Part shown: in pieces, positions 1 to 7,930 of the stretch | Position numbering within the stretch: the stretch's first letter is position 1 | Layout: every line of letters begins with the position of its first letter | Assembly: GCA_910579495.1 (NCBI GenBank) | Contig: CAJTVD010000002.1 | Location: forward strand, 112,360-139,173 | DNA: 26,814 nt | Direction of reading: 5' to 3' | Source: an uncultured Lachnospiraceae bacterium | Lineage (GTDB): Bacteria > Bacillota > Clostridia > Lachnospirales > Lachnospiraceae | The notes under the pieces: generated by a model | Told to the model about the DNA's origin: nothing | Seen by the model: only the letters and a program-made list of their open reading frames with translations | Database searches by the model: none | Translations under genes and position numbers: made by a program

Positions 1-327
1 ACCGCCTTTTCCGTACCTTTAACCCACAGAGGAAATCCTGTCTGCATAGCCGCCAGCATTTCCTCTGGGTACTGCTCAGGCGATTACTGGTTTTCCAGTT
101 CCGTAACCGCCTTTTCCGTACCTTTGACCCACAGAGGAAATCCTGTCTGCATAGCCGCCAGCATTTCCTCTGGGTACTGCTCAGGCGATTACTGGTTTTC
201 CAGTTCCGTAACCGCCTTTTCCGTACCTTTAACCCACAGAGGAAATCCTGTCTGCATAGCCGCCAGCATTTCCTCTGGGTACTGCTCAGGCGATTACTGG
301 TTTTCCAGTTCCGTAACCGCCTTTTCC
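1..327. repeat. 105-bp tandem repeat array, three full copies plus the start of a fourth, overlapping the ilvD 3' end
   Basis: Copies occupy 1-105, 106-210 and 211-315, and a further 12 bases (316-327) match the start of the unit. The copies differ only at unit position 21 (a, g, a). The array probably continues beyond the left edge. Read on the minus strand, each unit carries a copy of the last ilvD codons (EKAVTELENQ-stop) followed by about 70 bases of non-ilvD sequence. The period is exactly 35 codons. Each unit has an imperfect inverted repeat, for example 127-141 against 163-175: 13 pairs with a 2-base bulge. It also has a small perfect hairpin ACTGG-TTTT-CCAGT (191-204 in copy 2). The third copy's small hairpin lies on the ilvD stop codon. 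There are no unique spacers, so this is not a CRISPR array. Confidence 0.97.
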
Positions 328-1994
328 ACACCAGGGATTTCCAGTATTGCCCCTCTGTTCCCGCTGGTAACCATTTCCCGGTATCTTGCAAGATAGCCGG
401 TGGTAACTTTGGGTTCCCTGGGCTGCCATTTTTCTTTTCTTGCGGCCATCTCTTCCTCTGATACTTTCACATCCAGTTTCATTTCCGGAATGTTCACGCT
501 GATGATATCTCCCTCTTCTACCAGGGCAATGGGGCCTCCCACTGCTGCTTCCGGTGAAACATGGCCAATGGATGCCCCCCGGGATGCCCCTGAAAAGCGT
601 CCGTCGGTGATCAGCGCTACCGATGAGCCAAGCCCCATGCCTGCAATGGCAGAGGTGGGATTCAGCATTTCCCTCATACCAGGGCCGCCCTTGGGGCCTT
701 CATAGCGGATGACCACCACATCCCCTGCGGCAATCCTGCCGCCCTTGATCGCCGCAATGGCATCCTCCTCACACTCAAACACCCTGGCAGGTCCTTCATG
801 CACCATCATCTCCGGGACCACCGCCGAACGTTTAACCACGCTGCCGTCCGGGGCAAGGTTTCCCTTCAGCACCGCCAGCCCGCCGGTAGCAGAATAGGGG
901 TTATCCAAAGGCCTGATAACCTGGGGGTTTTTGTTTACTGCCCCGGAAATATTTTCCCCTATGGTCTTTCCGGTAACAGTCATGCATTCCGTATGTAAAA
1001 GCCCCGCGTCAGCCAGCTCCTTCATTACCGCATAAACACCCCCAGCCTCATTTAAGTCTTCCATATAAGTAGGCCCTGCCGGGGCCAGGTGGCACAGGTT
1101 CGGGGTCTTTTCGCTGATTTCATTGGCAAAGGCAATGTCAAAATCAAAACCAATCTCATGGGCAATGGCTGGCAGATGGAGCATGGAATTGGTGGAGCAT
1201 CCAAGAGCCATATCCACCGTCAGGGCATTTAAAACGGCCTCATTTGTGATAATGTCCCGGGGGCAGATATTCTGGCGGTACATTTCCATCACCGCCATGC
1301 CCGCATGTTTCGCCAGCTTGATCCTCTCGGAATACACTGCGGGAACCGTCCCGTTCCCCTTAAGCCCCATGCCAAGGGCTTCCGTTAAACAATTCATGGA
1401 ATTGGCCGTATACATACCGGAGCAGGAACCGCAGGTAGGGCAGGTTTTTTCCTCAAACTCCCTTACATCCTCTTCTGTCATTGTTCCCGCCGCATGGGCG
1501 CCAACCGCTTCGAACATGGAAGACAGGCTTCTCTTCTGCCCCTTCACATGCCCTGCAAGCATAGGGCCTCCTGACACAAAAACAGTGGGCACATTAATCC
1601 TTGCTGCTGCCATCAGAAGCCCTGGCACATTTTTATCACAGTTGGGAACCATCACAAGGGCGTCAAACTGATGGGCAAGAGCCATGCATTCCGTGGAATC
1701 CGCAATCAAATCCCTGGTCACAAGGGAATATTTCATGCCGATATGCCCCATAGCAATGCCGTCGCATACCGCAATAGCAGGAAAGACCACAGGCACGCCC
1801 CCTGCCTGGGCTACCCCAAGCTTTACCGCCTCCACAATTTTATCCAGATTCATATGCCCTGGCACAATCTCATTATAGGAACTGACAATGCCCACCATAG
1901 GCTTTTTCATCTCCTCTTCCGTAAACCCCAGGGCGTTAAACAGGCTCCTGTGGGGTGCCTGCTGCATACCGCTTTTTACATTATCGCTTCTCAT
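294..1994 (-). CDS. ilvD: Dihydroxy-acid dehydratase (IlvD)
   Basis: This cytoplasmic Fe-S enzyme dehydrates 2,3-dihydroxy-isovalerate and 2,3-dihydroxy-3-methylvalerate to the 2-keto acids that precede valine, leucine and isoleucine. The 566 residues are full length for the IlvD/Edd family. Visible motifs are VPNCDKNVPG (Cys119), TCPTCGSCSGMYTANSMNC (about 184-202), and the C-terminal GRFSGASRGASIGHVSPEA block. The first Cys found in [2Fe-2S] family members (PCN-type) is absent; the sequence there is VPGHMNL, as in the E. coli-type [4Fe-4S] enzyme, so oxygen sensitivity is inferred. The start is supported by AGGAGAG about 10 bases upstream. It lies 51 bases downstream of the GT-C-like gene and two genes after leuB, which fits one branched-chain operon. 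Its last codons fall in the 105-bp tandem repeat, whose first unit supplies the native stop. Confidence 0.97.
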   Translation of the reverse strand: MRSDNVKSGMQQAPHRSLFNALGFTEEEMKKPMVGIVSSYNEIVPGHMNLDKIVEAVKLGVAQAGGVPVVFPAIAVCDGIAMGHIGMKYSLVTRDLIADSTECMALAHQFDALVMVPNCDKNVPGLLMAAARINVPTVFVSGGPMLAGHVKGQKRSLSSMFEAVGAHAAGTMTEEDVREFEEKTCPTCGSCSGMYTANSMNCLTEALGMGLKGNGTVPAVYSERIKLAKHAGMAVMEMYRQNICPRDIITNEAVLNALTVDMALGCSTNSMLHLPAIAHEIGFDFDIAFANEISEKTPNLCHLAPAGPTYMEDLNEAGGVYAVMKELADAGLLHTECMTVTGKTIGENISGAVNKNPQVIRPLDNPYSATGGLAVLKGNLAPDGSVVKRSAVVPEMMVHEGPARVFECEEDAIAAIKGGRIAAGDVVVIRYEGPKGGPGMREMLNPTSAIAGMGLGSSVALITDGRFSGASRGASIGHVSPEAAVGGPIALVEEGDIISVNIPEMKLDVKVSEEEMAARKEKWQPREPKVTTGYLARYREMVTSGNRGAILEIPGVEKAVTELENQ

Positions 1995-2045
1995 ATCCGA
2001 ACTCTCTCCTTATTTTCTTTGTTTTTACTTACCCTTTAAGCGTTT

Positions 2046-3692
2046 TTAGTTTTCCGCCGTCTTTTTTGTAAACAGCACATAATCATCATTTTCATATACG
2101 CTGTCCATTTCCCGCCCAACATAATCCCAAGGGATGGTATCATAATAATGATAAAACTCCCACACCATTTCATCAAAATCCGGATCCATCATGCGCTTGT
2201 CTAAAAGAGCCATATCTGCTCCCTGGATTTCCCGGTTTTCACAGCGTATGCCATAATAAAAATAAAGCAAATATTCCTGGTTACAGTCCGTAACACAAAT
2301 ATTCTGTCTCGTTTCAACATCGGCTTCTTTAAAGGCGGCGGCGATTTCATGCTCCCGCAGCCCATACTGTACATTATAACCGGAAAACCCAATGCATTTA
2401 ATGCCAAAGGCAACGGCCAAAAGGACAATGGCTAAAACCACCCACTTTTGAGCCCTTCCCTGTGGTATGCCCTTGCAAATCCCTTTCAACAGTCCCTCAA
2501 GCAATACCCCCAGGGTAAGAGCCAGCAAAACGCCCCCATAAGTGAAAACTCTGTAATAAGGCCGTTTACACTGGATCAGTAATATTACCGGAACCAAAAC
2601 CGTCCCCAGAACCAGAAACAGGTACAAAAGGGTGTTTCCCAGTTCTTCTTTTTGCAGGTTCCTGATAATCTTAACAATAAGAATTACAACCCCAAAAGCC
2701 CACAGAAGCAAAACCACCGCCTGAAGGGAACCATAATAATATCCTGCCAGGGAAGAAAGCCATTCCCCCAGCCTGCCCACAAAGCCTGCCCGCTCTTCAC
2801 TTTGAATATAAGGGGTATCCAACATATACGCCATGCCCCTGCCCAAGGCGGCAAAGGGGGATGTCAGGATCATTTTCACATGTCCCATGCCATAATAGAT
2901 ACTGGCCGCTTCTTTCACTAAAAGATTGGAGCCAATGGCGGCCCAGATTGTGGCATATAACAGGACTGTTATAAAGGCGGCGGACAGGGAAGCCCCTATC
3001 AGCTTTACCAGCCTTCCCCCCCATCCTGTTTTCAGGAAAAACCTTTGGCTTCCCCTGCCCTCCCGGATCGCCCCTGCCAGCAAATAAATCCCTCCTGACA
3101 GGCACAGGGGTACCACCCAGTATACATTGCTGCTGACCACATACAGGCCAAGGGCCAGGGCCAGCACATAAATTATATAAACCTTTTTGCCTGCCTTTTC
3201 CTCCTCACAGATAGAAACCAAACAGAGAAATGCTGTAAGCAGGCAGGTAATCCCCATGGTGTATCCACGCCCCTGTACCGCAAGCTGGTTCACCAGATTC
3301 ATTGACAGGTAAAAAACCACGATGCAGAAAGGAAGCCAGCCTGTGAAATACCTCCCTGCCCCTTTGTGAAGAAGGAATAAATTTGCCAGCGCACAAAGAT
3401 AGGATACTCCCCTAAGGCCGATATAAGGATTTCCCAGCAAATCCAGGCATGCGGAAAGCACTGAATATCCCACATGGTTGTTGGGAAGGGGCCAGTGGAT
3501 TGCCGCATAGACTGGCCCTTTGCTGATAAAGCAATAATAAGTATATAATTCGTCATACCATGGGGTGAGGGCAAACAGACGCCAGCCATAATAAGCCGCC
3601 ATGATTCCAAACAACGCCCAAAACGCCCTCATCTCCCACTGATCCGTCCTCTGTCTGTCAGAGAGGTTGTTTAGCAATTTATCTGATTTCAT
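2046..3692 (-). CDS. GT-C-type polytopic membrane protein (glycosyltransferase family 39-like, function unknown)
   Basis: The product has about 548 residues with many hydrophobic segments (roughly 10-12 membrane spans, judged by eye). Right after the first span comes a loop with P-W-Y-D-E-L (Asp47, Glu48), then a segment with WPLPNNHVGYS. An acidic pair in the first outer loop is typical of GT-C glycosyltransferases of the PMT/ArnT/GT39 type, which use polyprenyl-phosphate sugars. This is my basis for the family call; the donor and acceptor are unknown. The chosen ATG at 3692 overlaps the end of leuB by 14 bases, suggesting translational coupling. The ribosome site is weak. A frame-open extension to 3755 would lie deep inside leuB and is unlikely. 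It sits between leuB and ilvD, with no obvious link to amino acid synthesis. It could instead be an uncharacterised membrane protein of similar topology. Confidence 0.75.
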   Translation of the reverse strand: MKSDKLLNNLSDRQRTDQWEMRAFWALFGIMAAYYGWRLFALTPWYDELYTYYCFISKGPVYAAIHWPLPNNHVGYSVLSACLDLLGNPYIGLRGVSYLCALANLFLLHKGAGRYFTGWLPFCIVVFYLSMNLVNQLAVQGRGYTMGITCLLTAFLCLVSICEEEKAGKKVYIIYVLALALGLYVVSSNVYWVVPLCLSGGIYLLAGAIREGRGSQRFFLKTGWGGRLVKLIGASLSAAFITVLLYATIWAAIGSNLLVKEAASIYYGMGHVKMILTSPFAALGRGMAYMLDTPYIQSEERAGFVGRLGEWLSSLAGYYYGSLQAVVLLLWAFGVVILIVKIIRNLQKEELGNTLLYLFLVLGTVLVPVILLIQCKRPYYRVFTYGGVLLALTLGVLLEGLLKGICKGIPQGRAQKWVVLAIVLLAVAFGIKCIGFSGYNVQYGLREHEIAAAFKEADVETRQNICVTDCNQEYLLYFYYGIRCENREIQGADMALLDKRMMDPDFDEMVWEFYHYYDTIPWDYVGREMDSVYENDDYVLFTKKTAEN

Positions 3693-4764
3693 CTGCCAAC
3701 AAATCACCCATCTCTTTACAGCCAGCCTGCACACAGCCTTCTGACATAATATCAACGGTACGGTATCCCTTTTTCAGGACAGCTTTCACCGCCCCTTCAA
3801 TTGCCCCCGCTTCCGCATCCAGGTCAAAGGAATAACGGAGCATCATTGCCGCAGAGAGGATTGTGGCTATGGGATTTGCAATTCCCTTCCCGGCAATGTC
3901 CGGGGCAGAGCCGTGGCTTGGTTCGTAAAGCCCGAATTTGGTATCGTTTAAGGAAGCGGATGCCAGCATACCAATAGATCCTGTAACCATGCTGGCTTCA
4001 TCGGACAGAATATCCCCAAACATGTTTTCTGTGAGGATCACGTCAAACTGTGCCGGGTCTTTTACAAGCTGCATAGCGCAGTTATCCACCAGCATATGCT
4101 CCAGGGCAACCTCTGGATAATCCGCCGCAACCTCCTCTACCACCTGGCGCCACAGCCGGGAGGAATCCAGCACATTGGCTTTGTCCACACTGGTAACCTT
4201 CTTCCGCCGTTTCATTGCAATATCAAAACCCTTAATGGCAATCCTGCGGATTTCCTTCTCATCATAGGCAAGCGTATCTACTGCCCGCCGCAGCCCACCT
4301 TCCTGGGTGGTGTAACGCTCCCCAAAGTACAGCCCCCCTGTAAGTTCCCGCATGATCATCATGTCAAAACCTGCAGCGCTGATTTCCTTCTTCAAGGGAC
4401 AGGCATCTGCCAGCTCATCATACAGAACCGCCGGCCTTAGGTTGGCAAACAGATTCAGGGCTTTGCGCAGCCCCAGCAATCCTGCTTCCGGCCTTAAATT
4501 GGGCGCAAGCCGGTACCAGGGAGAAGTCACGGTATTCCCTCCGATTGACCCCATCAGCACCGCATCCGAACCCCTGGCCGCTGCAATGGCTTCCTCTGTT
4601 AGAGGAACGCCGTGTACATCAATAGACGCACCCCCCATTAAAATATCTGTGTATGCGATTTCATGCCCATATACCTGGGCAACCTTGTTAAGAACTTTCT
4701 TTGCTTCCGCAACGATCTCTGGCCCGATTCCATCGCCCGGTATACATCCAATACTTAACTTCAT
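3679..4764 (-). CDS. leuB: 3-isopropylmalate dehydrogenase (LeuB)
   Basis: This enzyme oxidatively decarboxylates 3-isopropylmalate with NAD+, giving 2-oxoisocaproate, the direct precursor of leucine. The 361 residues match the family length. The N-terminal CIPGDGIGPEIVAEA motif, the substrate-binding region with LRPEAGLLGLRKALNLFANLR (about 90-110; arginines at the ends), the TENMFGDILSDEASM block carrying the metal-binding aspartates, and EPSHGSAPDIAGKGIANP are all present and unbroken. The start has AGAGAGG about 7 bases upstream. leuC and leuD are not in the window, so leuB is separated from the usual isomerase genes. The 178-base gap to yajC contains a terminator and an odd leader sequence (see the entry at 4765). 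The 3' end overlaps the downstream membrane protein gene by 14 bases. Confidence 0.96.
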   Translation of the reverse strand: MKLSIGCIPGDGIGPEIVAEAKKVLNKVAQVYGHEIAYTDILMGGASIDVHGVPLTEEAIAAARGSDAVLMGSIGGNTVTSPWYRLAPNLRPEAGLLGLRKALNLFANLRPAVLYDELADACPLKKEISAAGFDMMIMRELTGGLYFGERYTTQEGGLRRAVDTLAYDEKEIRRIAIKGFDIAMKRRKKVTSVDKANVLDSSRLWRQVVEEVAADYPEVALEHMLVDNCAMQLVKDPAQFDVILTENMFGDILSDEASMVTGSIGMLASASLNDTKFGLYEPSHGSAPDIAGKGIANPIATILSAAMMLRYSFDLDAEAGAIEGAVKAVLKKGYRTVDIMSEGCVQAGCKEMGDLLADEIR

Positions 4765-4884
4765 TCCTGACCTCTCTTGTATTTTCTTTATTTCAGTTCC
4801 GTTACCACCCTTCCGGTACCTTTCTATGGCAAAACAATTTCTGCCCCTATGTATTCCGGCAGGGAAATTTTTCCTTACTTATTT
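4765..4884 (-). other. leuB leader with a segment resembling the 105-bp repeat
   Basis: This is the DNA between the yajC terminator and the leuB start. On the minus strand it holds GGTACCGGAAGGGTGGTAAC followed by GGAACTG (about 4794-4820). This aligns, with two one-base gaps, to the segment of the ilvD-end repeat that reads GGTACGGAAAAGGCGGTTAC then GGAACTGG. Translated in the matching frame it gives GTGRVVTELK-stop against GTEKAVTELENQ-stop. A short imperfect hairpin (TTTC..TGCC / GGCAGAAA) lies just upstream in the leader. The AAGGGTGGTAACG string resembles a T-box core, but no T-box architecture surrounds it. I see no clear vegetative promoter here. Confidence 0.5.
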
Positions 4885-4911
4885 AAAATAAGACGCAAAA
4901 ATTGCGCCTTA
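4885..4911 (-). terminator. Rho-independent terminator after yajC
   Basis: On the minus strand, TAAGGCGCAA pairs with TTGCGTCTTA (stem bases 4902-4911 with 4889-4898) around a 3-base loop, with one G-U pair, followed by an ATTTTAAAT tract. It begins about 30 bases after the yajC stop and should separate tgt/yajC transcripts from leuB. Confidence 0.7.
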
Positions 4912-4942
4912 CTTCCAAATCCATAAAACTGACAGATTCCGT

Positions 4943-5266
4943 CTATTCTGCATCTGCTTTTTCAATCTGCGCTATGGCAGACTTTTGCATTGGAATACGG
5001 CAATTCTTGTTATTACCAAACTCTACAATTACTGTATCATCTGTAATATCTATGACGATTCCATAAAAACCACTGCTGGTAAGTACGCAGTCACCCACTT
5101 CAAGGGTTGACAGCATGGCTGCCATTTTCTTCTGCTCCTTCTTCTGGGGGCGGATCATGATAAAGTAAGATACCCCAAAAATAAGAACAAGGTAAAGCAC
5201 AATCACAAAACCTCCGCCGGCCATAGAGCCAGCGCCAGCCTCCGGCGCCGCCAACAAAATACCCAT
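4943..5266 (-). CDS. yajC: Preprotein translocase subunit YajC
   Basis: This small accessory subunit of the SecDF-YajC complex assists Sec-dependent protein export. The 107 residues are typical. There is a short N-terminal segment rich in Gly and Ala, one membrane span (about residues 19-37, ending FIMIRP), then the characteristic RPQKKEQKKMAAML basic stretch and the conserved LEVGDCVLTSSGFYGIV beta-barrel-like region. The start has a perfect AGGAGG 8 bases upstream. It lies downstream of tgt, the same neighbourhood as in many bacteria (tgt-yajC-secDF); here secD and secF are absent, and leuB follows instead, after a terminator. Confidence 0.96.
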   Translation of the reverse strand: MGILLAAPEAGAGSMAGGGFVIVLYLVLIFGVSYFIMIRPQKKEQKKMAAMLSTLEVGDCVLTSSGFYGIVIDITDDTVIVEFGNNKNCRIPMQKSAIAQIEKADAE

Positions 5267-5316
5267 ATTTTCGTTTCCTCCTGTATTTGGCTTGACTTTC
5301 AGTAAGTCTAACCTCT

Positions 5317-5345
5317 ATCATACACAATTAAAGCGTTAAAAACAA
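5317..5345 (-). promoter_or_regulatory. Candidate sigma-A promoter for yajC
   Basis: On the minus strand, TTGTTT (5340-5345) and TATGAT (5317-5322) are separated by 17 bases. The -10 box matches consensus in 5 of 6 positions and the -35 box in 3 of 6. It lies 50 bases upstream of the yajC start, so yajC may be expressed independently of tgt. Confidence 0.5.
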
Positions 5346-5388
5346 GCCCTTTTTCCCTGGGGAATCATTTTTCCCGGCGTTCCGGCTT
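5337..5388 (-). terminator. Possible weak terminator after tgt
   Basis: Minus-strand AAGCC (5384-5388) can pair with GGCTT (5344-5348) and is followed by a T run (5337-5341). Inside the loop GGGAAAAATGATTCCC can form a second small stem. The pairing is short, and the T run overlaps the proposed yajC -35 region. Confidence 0.3.
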
Positions 5389-5418
5389 TCCACCATACAG
5401 TTAGAGGCACCAGCCCGC

Positions 5419-6549
5419 CTAAATTCCCTGGGCCATACGCGCCAGCTTTTCTTTTTTATAGGAAGCGAACTCTCCTTTATCCAGGGCATCCCGTATTTCT
5501 TCCATCATGGTATTATAAAAATACAGGTTATGCAGCACGCAAAGACGCATCCCCAGCATCTCCTTTGCCTTTAGGAGATGCCGGATGTAAGCCCTTGAAT
5601 ATCTTTGGCAGGCAGGGCAGCCGCAGCCCTCCTCAATGGGCCGCCCATCCAGCTCGTACTGGGCGTTGAAGAGATTGATTTTACCAAAATTGGTATACAA
5701 ATGCCCATGCCTTCCGTTCCTGCTGGGGTATACACAGTCAAAGAAATCAATCCCCCTCTCTACGCCCTCCAGAATATTGGCAGGCGTACCCACTCCCATC
5801 AGGTAGATAGGCTTGTCCTTTGGCAGATGGGGAACCGTTTCTTCTATTATATAGTACATTTCCTCATGGCTTTCCCCCACTGCCAGCCCCCCTATGGCAT
5901 AGCCGTCAAGGGAAAGCCCCGCGATCTGTTTGGCATGTTCAATCCGGATATCCGCAAACACAGCTCCCTGGTTAATGCCAAAAAGAAGCTGGTCCTTATT
6001 GATGGTATCCTCCAGGGAATTTAAACGCCCCATTTCCTTTTTGCACCGTTCCAGCCATCTGGTGGTACGCGCTACTGATGCCGCAACATATGCCCGGTCT
6101 GCCCGGCTGGATGGGCATTCATCAAAAGCCATGGCAATGGTGGAAGCAAGATTAGACTGAATCTGCATACTTTCCTCCGGCCCCATAAAAATCTTACGCC
6201 CATCAATATGGGAATTGAAATAAACCCCTTCCTCCCTGATCTTACGGAGCCCTGCCAGGGAAAAAACCTGGAAGCCGCCGGAATCCGTCAGAATAGGCCT
6301 TTTCCATGACATAAATTTGTGAAGCCCGCCAAGCTGCCTGATAACCCTGTCGCCTGGCCTTACATGTAAATGATAGGTATTGGATAATTCCACCTGGGTG
6401 CGGATCTGCTCCAAATCCTCTGTGGACACAGCGCCCTTGATTGCCGCCACTGTCCCCACATTCATAAAAACCGGTGTCTGAATCACTCCATGGACAGTTG
6501 CGAATTCTCCGCGCTTTGCCCTTCCTTCCTGTTTTAACAAGCGGTACAT
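5419..6549 (-). CDS. tgt: Queuine tRNA-ribosyltransferase (tRNA-guanine transglycosylase)
   Basis: The enzyme swaps guanine-34 of tRNAs with GUN anticodons for the queuosine precursor preQ1. From the chosen start the protein has 376 residues, the usual bacterial size. Visible landmarks are LSNTYHLHVRPGD, LTDSGGFQVFSL with the general acid/base Asp89, INQGAV, FDCVYPSRNGRHG with the predicted nucleophile Asp271, and a zinc site CxCxxC (309, 311, 314) plus His340. I start at the ATG at 6549 (MYRLLKQEG) because GAGG lies 6 bases before it. An in-frame ATG at 6561 has no such site. It is divergent from aroC and leads into yajC, a common pairing. No queuosine synthesis genes are in the window. Confidence 0.96.
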   Translation of the reverse strand: MYRLLKQEGRAKRGEFATVHGVIQTPVFMNVGTVAAIKGAVSTEDLEQIRTQVELSNTYHLHVRPGDRVIRQLGGLHKFMSWKRPILTDSGGFQVFSLAGLRKIREEGVYFNSHIDGRKIFMGPEESMQIQSNLASTIAMAFDECPSSRADRAYVAASVARTTRWLERCKKEMGRLNSLEDTINKDQLLFGINQGAVFADIRIEHAKQIAGLSLDGYAIGGLAVGESHEEMYYIIEETVPHLPKDKPIYLMGVGTPANILEGVERGIDFFDCVYPSRNGRHGHLYTNFGKINLFNAQYELDGRPIEEGCGCPACQRYSRAYIRHLLKAKEMLGMRLCVLHNLYFYNTMMEEIRDALDKGEFASYKKEKLARMAQGI

Positions 6550-6584
6550 ACTTTTCCTCATTTCTTTTAATTAGTCTGCATTCC

Positions 6585-6613
6585 ATTTTACACAAAACCT
6601 CCGGAAACTACAA
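6585..6613 (-). promoter_or_regulatory. Candidate promoter for tgt
   Basis: On the minus strand, TTGTAG (6608-6613) and TAAAAT (6585-6590) are 17 bases apart, 36 bases upstream of the tgt start. The -10 is good (5 of 6) and the -35 weak (3 of 6). Confidence 0.4.
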
Positions 6614-6640
6614 TAGGTGCCGGAAATTATTCACAGGGAA

Positions 6641-6669
6641 TTGAAAAACCATTATCCTTCGGCTACAAT
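6641..6669 (+). promoter_or_regulatory. Strong candidate sigma-A promoter for aroC
   Basis: TTGAAA (6641-6646) and TACAAT (6664-6669) are separated by exactly 17 bases, a near-consensus vegetative promoter. Transcription would start near 6676, giving a leader of about 58 bases with no evident riboswitch. Confidence 0.75.
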
Positions 6670-6734
6670 AGATAAACGGCAGTGTTTCTGCCATATTATA
6701 CACTTTACACTGTCCCATAAGAAAGGAGCATTAT

Positions 6735-7838
6735 ATGGCTGGTTCAACATTTGGAACTCTATTCAAAGTGACTACCTGGGGGGAATCCCATGGGAAAGCG
6801 CTGGGAGCCGTGATTGACGGATGCCCTGCCGGGCTTTATCTGAACGAGGATGATATTCAGCCCTTCCTTGACCGCAGGAAGCCCGGCCAGACTTCCATTG
6901 CAACTCCCCGGAAAGAGACTGACCAGGTGGAAATCCTCTCCGGCGTTTTCGAAGGCAAAACCACCGGAACACCCATTTCCCTGATGGTGCGCAATACTTC
7001 CCAGAAGTCCTCCGACTATAGTGAAATTGCCTCTTATTACAGGCCTGGGCACGCAGATTACACCTTCGACGCGAAATACGGATTCCGGGATTATACCGGG
7101 GGAGGGCGTTCTTCCGGCAGAGAGACCACGGGCCGTGTTGCCGCCGGGGCTGTGGCCCTTAAAATCCTGAAAGAAATGGGAATTTCCCTTATGGCTTATA
7201 CCAGATCTATCGGCCCTGTCTCCATAGAAATGCAAAGCTTTGACAGGGAAGCCATTTATTCCACTGCCACCTGTATGCCAGACAAAGAAGCGGACCGGCG
7301 GGCATTGGCTTATTTAAAGGGCTGTATGGAAAACAAGGATTCCAGCGGCGGTGTCATTGAATGTATTGTGGACGGCCTGCCAGCAGGCATTGGCGACCCG
7401 GTTTTTGAAAAACTGGACGCAAACCTTTCCAAAGCGCTGATGTCCATAGGCTCTGTAAAAGCTGTGGAAATCGGGGACGGCATTTTGGTTTCCCAAGCCC
7501 TGGGTTCACAGAACAACGACCCCTTTGTATGGAAAGACAAAAAGATTGCCAAAAAGACCAACCATGCCGGAGGGATTTTGGGTGGGATCAGTGACGGCTC
7601 CCAGATCGTCCTAAGAGCCCATATAAAGCCAACCCCCTCCATCTTCTCTCCACAGGAAACTGTTAACAAAAAGGGGGAAAATATAGAGATTGCCATTAAG
7701 GGGAGGCATGACCCGGTTATCGTGCCACGGGCGGTGGTGGTAGTGGAAGCTATGGCGGCACTCACCCTTTTAGATGCCTGTATGCTGAATATGGCGGCAA
7801 GAGTTGATTATCTGAAAAAGTTTTATAAAAGAACCTGA
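6735..7838 (+). CDS. aroC: Chorismate synthase (AroC)
   Basis: This catalyses the last shikimate pathway step, 5-enolpyruvylshikimate-3-phosphate to chorismate, using reduced FMN without net redox change. The 367 residues are full length. Family signatures include GESHGKALGAVIDGCPAG near the N-terminus (with conserved His19), the RPGHADYTFDAKYGFRDY motif, GGGRSSGRETTGRVAAGA, and the C-terminal GRHDPVIVPRAVVVVEAMAA. AAGGAG lies 7 bases upstream of the ATG. It is transcribed alone, between a strong promoter and a long hairpin; other aro genes are not in the window. Confidence 0.97.
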   Translation: MAGSTFGTLFKVTTWGESHGKALGAVIDGCPAGLYLNEDDIQPFLDRRKPGQTSIATPRKETDQVEILSGVFEGKTTGTPISLMVRNTSQKSSDYSEIASYYRPGHADYTFDAKYGFRDYTGGGRSSGRETTGRVAAGAVALKILKEMGISLMAYTRSIGPVSIEMQSFDREAIYSTATCMPDKEADRRALAYLKGCMENKDSSGGVIECIVDGLPAGIGDPVFEKLDANLSKALMSIGSVKAVEIGDGILVSQALGSQNNDPFVWKDKKIAKKTNHAGGILGGISDGSQIVLRAHIKPTPSIFSPQETVNKKGENIEIAIKGRHDPVIVPRAVVVVEAMAALTLLDACMLNMAARVDYLKKFYKRT

Positions 7839-7859
7839 GATCCCTTTGGGAAGATATCC

Positions 7860-7900
7860 CAGTGTGGGCAGATGCAAAGCATACTGGCCACACTGGCACT
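7860..7900. terminator. Long hairpin between convergent aroC and lactonase genes
   Basis: CCAGTGTGG (7860-7868) pairs with CCACACTGG (7889-7897). The stem continues inward as CAG/CTG and ATGC/GCAT around an AAA loop, giving about 16 pairs with one mismatch and one bulged base. On the plus strand it is followed by CACTTTT, a weak T run. It starts 22 bases after aroC and lies 31 bases beyond the lactonase stop, so it may serve both directions. Confidence 0.65.
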
Positions 7901-7930
7901 TTTGGGCACAGCCACGCCCCGTTAATGCTT

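Noticed and set aside
1..327. Possible CRISPR array
   Set aside because: The units are contiguous 105-bp direct copies with no unique spacers.
1123..1671. Plus-strand open frame of 182 codons opposite ilvD
   Set aside because: It lies wholly within a strongly conserved enzyme gene on the other strand and resembles no family.
4765..4830. T-box riboswitch before leuB (AAGGGTGGTAACG resembles the antiterminator core)
   Set aside because: Only about 120 bases lie between the yajC terminator and leuB. No specifier stem I or downstream terminator is visible, and the core departs from consensus in the ACCGCG part. Similarity to the ilvD tail explains it better.
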